A DNA stretch of 64,000 nt from Arthrobacter alkaliphilus (lineage in GTDB: Bacteria > Actinomycetota > Actinomycetes > Actinomycetales > Micrococcaceae). Below are positions 60,649 to 64,000 of the stretch, piece after piece; position 1 is the stretch's first letter, and every line of letters begins with the position of its first letter. The stretch is from contig NZ_JAKEEC010000001.1 in assembly GCF_021483235.1 (NCBI RefSeq), positions 339,708 to 403,707 on the forward strand, in the 5' to 3' direction. The notes beneath the pieces are model-generated. The model was not told where the DNA came from, made no database searches, and worked only from the letters and a program-made list of their open reading frames with translations. Position numbers and translations under genes: made by a program.

Positions 60649-61869
60649 ATGAGACGTATTGCACAATCAGAATACGCGCCGGAAGCGGCGCTTTCCGGAC
60701 AGGTCAGCGTTGATCTGTCTGCGATTTCAGACAACATCAAAGCTTTGAAAAAGCGCACCGCCGCGCCGCACTTCATGGCCGTGGTCAAGGGGAACGGCTA
60801 TGGCCACGGGCTCGTCGAGATTGCCCGCACGGCCTTGGCGGCAGGGGCGGACTGGCTGGGAACGGCCCAGCTTAGCGAGGCCATCGCCTTGCGCAGGGCG
60901 GGCATCACCGTGCCGGTCCTGTCGTGGCTTTATCTAGCATCCCAGACCAGCGCGACCATCCGGGAGGCACTCGAGTACGACGTCGACGTTTCCCTCGGAA
61001 GCGTTGGCCAACTTGAGGTCCTGGCAGGGATCGCGAGGCAGCTGGGGCGCCCCGCCGTCGTGCACTTGGAGCTCGACAGCGGCCTCAGCCGCGGCGGCGC
61101 GCGGAAGGAAGACTGGCCCGATCTGGTGGCCCAGGCACGCAAGTCGGAGCAGGACGGCACGGTCCTGGTCCGCGGCATCTGGACCCACCTGGCTTGGGCC
61201 GACGTTCCCGCCCATCCCGGCAACGCCGCAGCCGTGGCGGAGTTCGAAGACGCCGTCCGCGAAGCCCGGGCGGCCGGGCTGGACCCGCAGCTGCGGCACG
61301 TGTCGAGCTCGGCCAACATCCTGGAGCGGCCCGAATTCCACTTCGACATGGTCCGCGCCGGCCTGGCGATCTACGGCTTGGCCCCCGCGGACCACCTCGA
61401 TCCCGCCGACTTCGGACTGCGCCCGGCCTTGAGCGTCACCGCGCCGCTCGTCATGGTCAAGAAGGTGCCAGCGGGAACCGGCGTCAGCTACGAGCACCAG
61501 GCCATCACCCACGAGCCGCGCTACCTCGGACTCATTCCCCTCGGCTACGCCGACGGCATCCCGAAGGGCATCAGCGGCCGGAGCCTGGTCCAGATCGCCG
61601 GACGGAAAGTCCCCGTGATCGGCAAGGTATGCATGGACCAGTTCATGGTGGACCTCGGCCCGGGTGCTTCCGGAATCGAAGTCGGCGACACGGCGGTCCT
61701 GTTCGGCGATCCGGCGGGCGGTGCTGCAAGCGCCGACGATTGGGGCGGTGCCATCGGAAGCCATGGTGATGAGATCATCAACCGGATCGCACCAAGACTG
61801 CCCCGCGTGTACGCGTCCGGTGCCTACGAATGCCCGGATTACCAGGAGGCGACGAGCGATGTCGCCTGA
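60649..61869 (+). CDS. alr: Alanine racemase
   Basis: 406-residue PLP enzyme supplying D-alanine for peptidoglycan. The PLP Lys is K47 in VVKGNGYGHG (usual form is VVKANAYGHG), and the second catalytic residue, Tyr of SYEH, is near 280; the C-terminal beta domain with CMDQFMVDLG is intact. The 3' end overlaps the PucR gene by 11 bases. Confidence 0.95.
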   Translation: MRRIAQSEYAPEAALSGQVSVDLSAISDNIKALKKRTAAPHFMAVVKGNGYGHGLVEIARTALAAGADWLGTAQLSEAIALRRAGITVPVLSWLYLASQTSATIREALEYDVDVSLGSVGQLEVLAGIARQLGRPAVVHLELDSGLSRGGARKEDWPDLVAQARKSEQDGTVLVRGIWTHLAWADVPAHPGNAAAVAEFEDAVREARAAGLDPQLRHVSSSANILERPEFHFDMVRAGLAIYGLAPADHLDPADFGLRPALSVTAPLVMVKKVPAGTGVSYEHQAITHEPRYLGLIPLGYADGIPKGISGRSLVQIAGRKVPVIGKVCMDQFMVDLGPGASGIEVGDTAVLFGDPAGGAASADDWGGAIGSHGDEIINRIAPRLPRVYASGAYECPDYQEATSDVA

Positions 61870-63466
61870 CCCTGGCGCCGGCCGCCTGAGCTTCGTCACG
61901 CTTGAGCAGTTCCTGAAGCAGCTGCCGCCCGAGCTGGAGATACTCCACGACGGCGGCAGCGGCGGGGAGCTGCTGCGCTGGGTTGAACCCAGCGAATTGG
62001 ACGATCCCACCCCGTACCTCCCGGACGGAGAGTTCCTGCTCACCGCCGGGCTCCCGTTCCTGGCGGACGGCGGGTCCCCGGAGAAGGTGGACGCTTACGT
62101 GAAGCGTTTGGTGGGGGCGAAGGTGGCGGCGCTGGGGTTCGGGATCAGGCCGTATTTCGACGCCGTCCCGGCCGAGCTTCTCAAGGCCTGCCGCAGGCAC
62201 CAGCTCACGTTGATTGAAATCCCGGAGTCCATCCCGTTCGCCGCGATCGGACTTGAGTTCTCCCAACTTCTGGAATCGGATAACGCGAAGGTCTTCCGGC
62301 AGCTTGCGGACACCAACCGGCAACTCATGCGGGCTGTCCTCTCCCCCCGGCCCGAACACGAGCTGCTCGCGGCTTTGGTCCAAAAAGTTCCCGTCTGGGC
62401 GCTTCTCGTCGGAGCGGACGGGCGGGTACGGGCGCGCGCCCACGCGGCGGGAGGCAGCACCGGCGTCGAGCATTCATTGCTGGAACCCATGCTGGAACGG
62501 CTCCTTTCGGGCAGCGGACCGCGGGTTGAGGTGGACGGCTTTGATCAGCCCGGATCGGCGATGGTCTTCGGCCATCCGCTGCGCAGCACGAAAGACGCCA
62601 ACCTGGGCGCCTTGATCCTGGGCTCGGACGCCGCGCTCACTCCCGCCCAGAACGGCGTGGTGCAGTCGGTTGTGGGTTTGCTGGAGCTGCTCGTCCGCCA
62701 ACGGACCAGCGGCTCGCTCGCGCCAAGCCAATTGGCGACGGCGTTGTTGCTGCACCCGGAAAGCCTCACCAGCGGCGGGACCCGGCACGTCAACGGGCTC
62801 AAGGACCTCCTCGCCCAGAGCCTTTCCTCCACCCGGTCCGCTCCCCTGCGCGTGGTCCAAGGCATCAAGGTGGATTCCCCCGAATGGCCCGCCGGCGACA
62901 GCCCCGTGCGGGAGCTCTTGCAGTGGCGGCGCCTTTTCGATACCAAGCTGGTGGAAATCACCGATTACGGATTCGCTGCGATCACTCGTTTGAAGGTGGA
63001 CGATGCGCTCCTCGCGGACGTCGAAAAGCTGGGCTGGCGGCTCGTCATCGGGGATCCCACCGAACTGACAGGCCTCGCCGCGGCCCACCAGCGTGCGACT
63101 TCCCTCCGTTCCCGCGTCCAATCCAGCGGCCGGAGTGCCCGCGTCGACGAGGTGACCTGGTCCGTCACCGGCCTCCTAGGACGCGAGGCTGGTTCCATGC
63201 TGGCCGCGAGGCTTCTCGAACCGGTGCTTTCCTTGGAAGCCGACAAGCGGGATCCCCTTTTGGCAGTCCTCCGGGGATGGCTGAGCGAAAACGGCAGCTG
63301 GGACGCCTCTGCAAAGGTGCTGGGGTTGCACCGCAACAGCGTGCGCCGGCAAATCGGCGTCCTGGCCGAATTGCTCGACACTGACCTGAACCAGGCCCAG
63401 GTCCGGGCGGAACTCTGGATCGCGCTGCAGTACACGGACGGTTTGGTGGGCGGAGGGGACGCTTAG
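61859..63466 (+). CDS. PucR family transcriptional regulator
   Basis: 535-residue regulator: an N-terminal PucR (purine catabolism-type) ligand-binding domain (about 10-130), a GGDEF-like central region, and a C-terminal PucR HTH (about 485-512, AKVLGLHRNSVRRQIGVL). Such proteins activate catabolic operons for purines, amines or amino acids. The ATG at 61859 has AGGAGG about 9 bases upstream and overlaps the alr stop. The nearby amino-acid monooxygenase/permease pair is a candidate target. Confidence 0.9.
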   Translation: MSPDPGAGRLSFVTLEQFLKQLPPELEILHDGGSGGELLRWVEPSELDDPTPYLPDGEFLLTAGLPFLADGGSPEKVDAYVKRLVGAKVAALGFGIRPYFDAVPAELLKACRRHQLTLIEIPESIPFAAIGLEFSQLLESDNAKVFRQLADTNRQLMRAVLSPRPEHELLAALVQKVPVWALLVGADGRVRARAHAAGGSTGVEHSLLEPMLERLLSGSGPRVEVDGFDQPGSAMVFGHPLRSTKDANLGALILGSDAALTPAQNGVVQSVVGLLELLVRQRTSGSLAPSQLATALLLHPESLTSGGTRHVNGLKDLLAQSLSSTRSAPLRVVQGIKVDSPEWPAGDSPVRELLQWRRLFDTKLVEITDYGFAAITRLKVDDALLADVEKLGWRLVIGDPTELTGLAAAHQRATSLRSRVQSSGRSARVDEVTWSVTGLLGREAGSMLAARLLEPVLSLEADKRDPLLAVLRGWLSENGSWDASAKVLGLHRNSVRRQIGVLAELLDTDLNQAQVRAELWIALQYTDGLVGGGDA

Positions 63467-63725
63467 TCGCACGCCGCTCGGGTTGGAAGCTGGTGTGCGT
63501 CGCCGTACCGCTAAGATCCCGTCCACCAGGCCGTGGCTGTGTCTCCGTGTACAACACGGAGAAGGCGCCGTTGGCACACTGAGAAACGTCGATTTTGCAC
63601 GTATTTTGCCCGGTTTCACCACTTAATTTCGCCGATTGAGCACTGAGACGCGGATTTCGGGGCCTAGCATTCGACTGCCGGCTACGGGCAGCCGCCGGTA
63701 GCACAAATCGAAGTGGAGGAACGAA
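63467..63725. other. Intergenic region with one hairpin and a weak promoter
   Basis: No gene is supported. TCTCCGTGT and its complement form a 9-bp stem with a 3-base loop (63542-63562), possibly ending PucR transcription. A TAAGAT hexamer (63512-63517) and a TAGCAT (63665-63670) are candidate -10 elements; the second would start transcription about 50 bases before the small membrane-protein gene. Confidence 0.4.
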
Positions 63726-63965
63726 ATGCTCACTACGACCGCATTGACTGCAAGCAGCACCGTGGCAACGGCACGAACCAAGATCGACGAAATGATTGTT
63801 CGCTACGACGGCTGGTTTCTGGTGCTTCTCGCCGTCCTGATGGTGCTTGCCTTTGCGCTGCTTGCAGCAATGGCCGTCTGGTGCTTGACGCAGGGACGAG
63901 GCCGTTTTACCGGCAACTGGAGCTGGAACCTACGGGGTGTCTCAATGTGGGTTGAGTGCAGGTAA
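63726..63965 (+). CDS. Small membrane protein of unknown function
   Basis: 79-residue protein with one strong transmembrane helix (about 30-54, rich in Leu, Ala, Val) and a short aromatic C-terminus (FTGNWSWNLRGVSMWVECR). GGAGGA (63715-63720) lies 5 bases before the ATG, which is a convincing ribosome site. No family is recognised. Just after the stop, the window ends in a long run of G. Confidence 0.6.
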   Translation: MLTTTALTASSTVATARTKIDEMIVRYDGWFLVLLAVLMVLAFALLAAMAVWCLTQGRGRFTGNWSWNLRGVSMWVECR

Positions 63966-63988
63966 TTCACAGCAAGCTAAGCCGTCGT

Positions 63989-64000
63989 GGGGGGGGGGGG
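63989..64000. repeat. Homopolymeric G run at the window edge
   Basis: At least 12 consecutive G, cut by the window end, so the true length is unknown. It is 24 bases after the stop of the small membrane protein. Confidence 0.7.

Overview
The window is a high-GC actinobacterial chromosome segment. Gene content and order (mycothiol-era actinobacterial neighbourhoods, sdhCDAB, eno-ftsB-DUF501-ppx, lone mycosin-like protease, leaderless -10 elements of the TAnnnT type) fit a soil Micrococcaceae, most likely Arthrobacter sensu lato. That assignment is from gene content and codon style, not from a database search. There are no insertion sequences, integrases, prophage genes, rRNA operons or CRISPR arrays. 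Coding density is high and most genes sit in tight operons with ATGA-type overlaps.

Layout. 1-9 kb: end of a DUF4307-like gene, greA, then leftward galM-like/AI-2E/ilvA, rightward galT-galK, a thiolase, and a Bax1-type membrane protein. 9-14.3 kb: a branched-chain amino-acid importer livJ-livH-livM-livG-livF with a terminator hairpin after livJ. 14.5-21.5 kb: tRNA-Leu(UAA), type II NADH dehydrogenase, mycosin-like protease, ppx, DUF501, a FtsB-like divisome protein, enolase. 21.5-32.6 kb: mazG and a nucleoside uptake and salvage block (BMP lipoprotein, ABC ATPase, two permeases, cdd, deoA, two DedA proteins, add). 32.8-34.8 kb: quinone-oxidoreductase-like MDR protein, ohr and an ohrR-type MarR regulator. 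34.8-35.5 kb: a gene-free stretch filled by two different tandem arrays, both with a 32-bp period. 35.5-38 kb: M20 amidohydrolase and mannose-1-phosphate guanylyltransferase. 38-41.7 kb: sdhCDAB. 41.7-50.8 kb: alpha/beta hydrolase, YihY-type membrane protein, 2H phosphoesterase, trpS, xthA, an ABC-2 type exporter, an AAA ATPase, a SHOCT protein. 50.9-52.7 kb: a LuxR-type response regulator and histidine kinase. 52.8-56.1 kb: glyA-folD, preceded by a ZTP (pfl) riboswitch, divergent from purU. 56-64 kb: methyltransferase, gamma carbonic anhydrase, an L-amino-acid monooxygenase-like flavoenzyme with an APC permease, alanine racemase, a PucR regulator and a small membrane protein, ending in a run of G.

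How it works together. Several blocks are coherent pathways: Leloir galactose catabolism (galT-galK with a nearby epimerase-like gene), nucleoside import and breakdown, respiratory electron input (NDH-2 and succinate dehydrogenase), organic-peroxide defence under a local redox-sensing repressor, and one-carbon folate metabolism in which glyA-folD sits under a ZTP sensor while purU points the other way. The most unusual parts are the twin 32-bp tandem arrays, a near-identical palindrome placed upstream of both the two-component operon and the SHOCT gene, and a recurring leaderless-transcript architecture at about a dozen genes.
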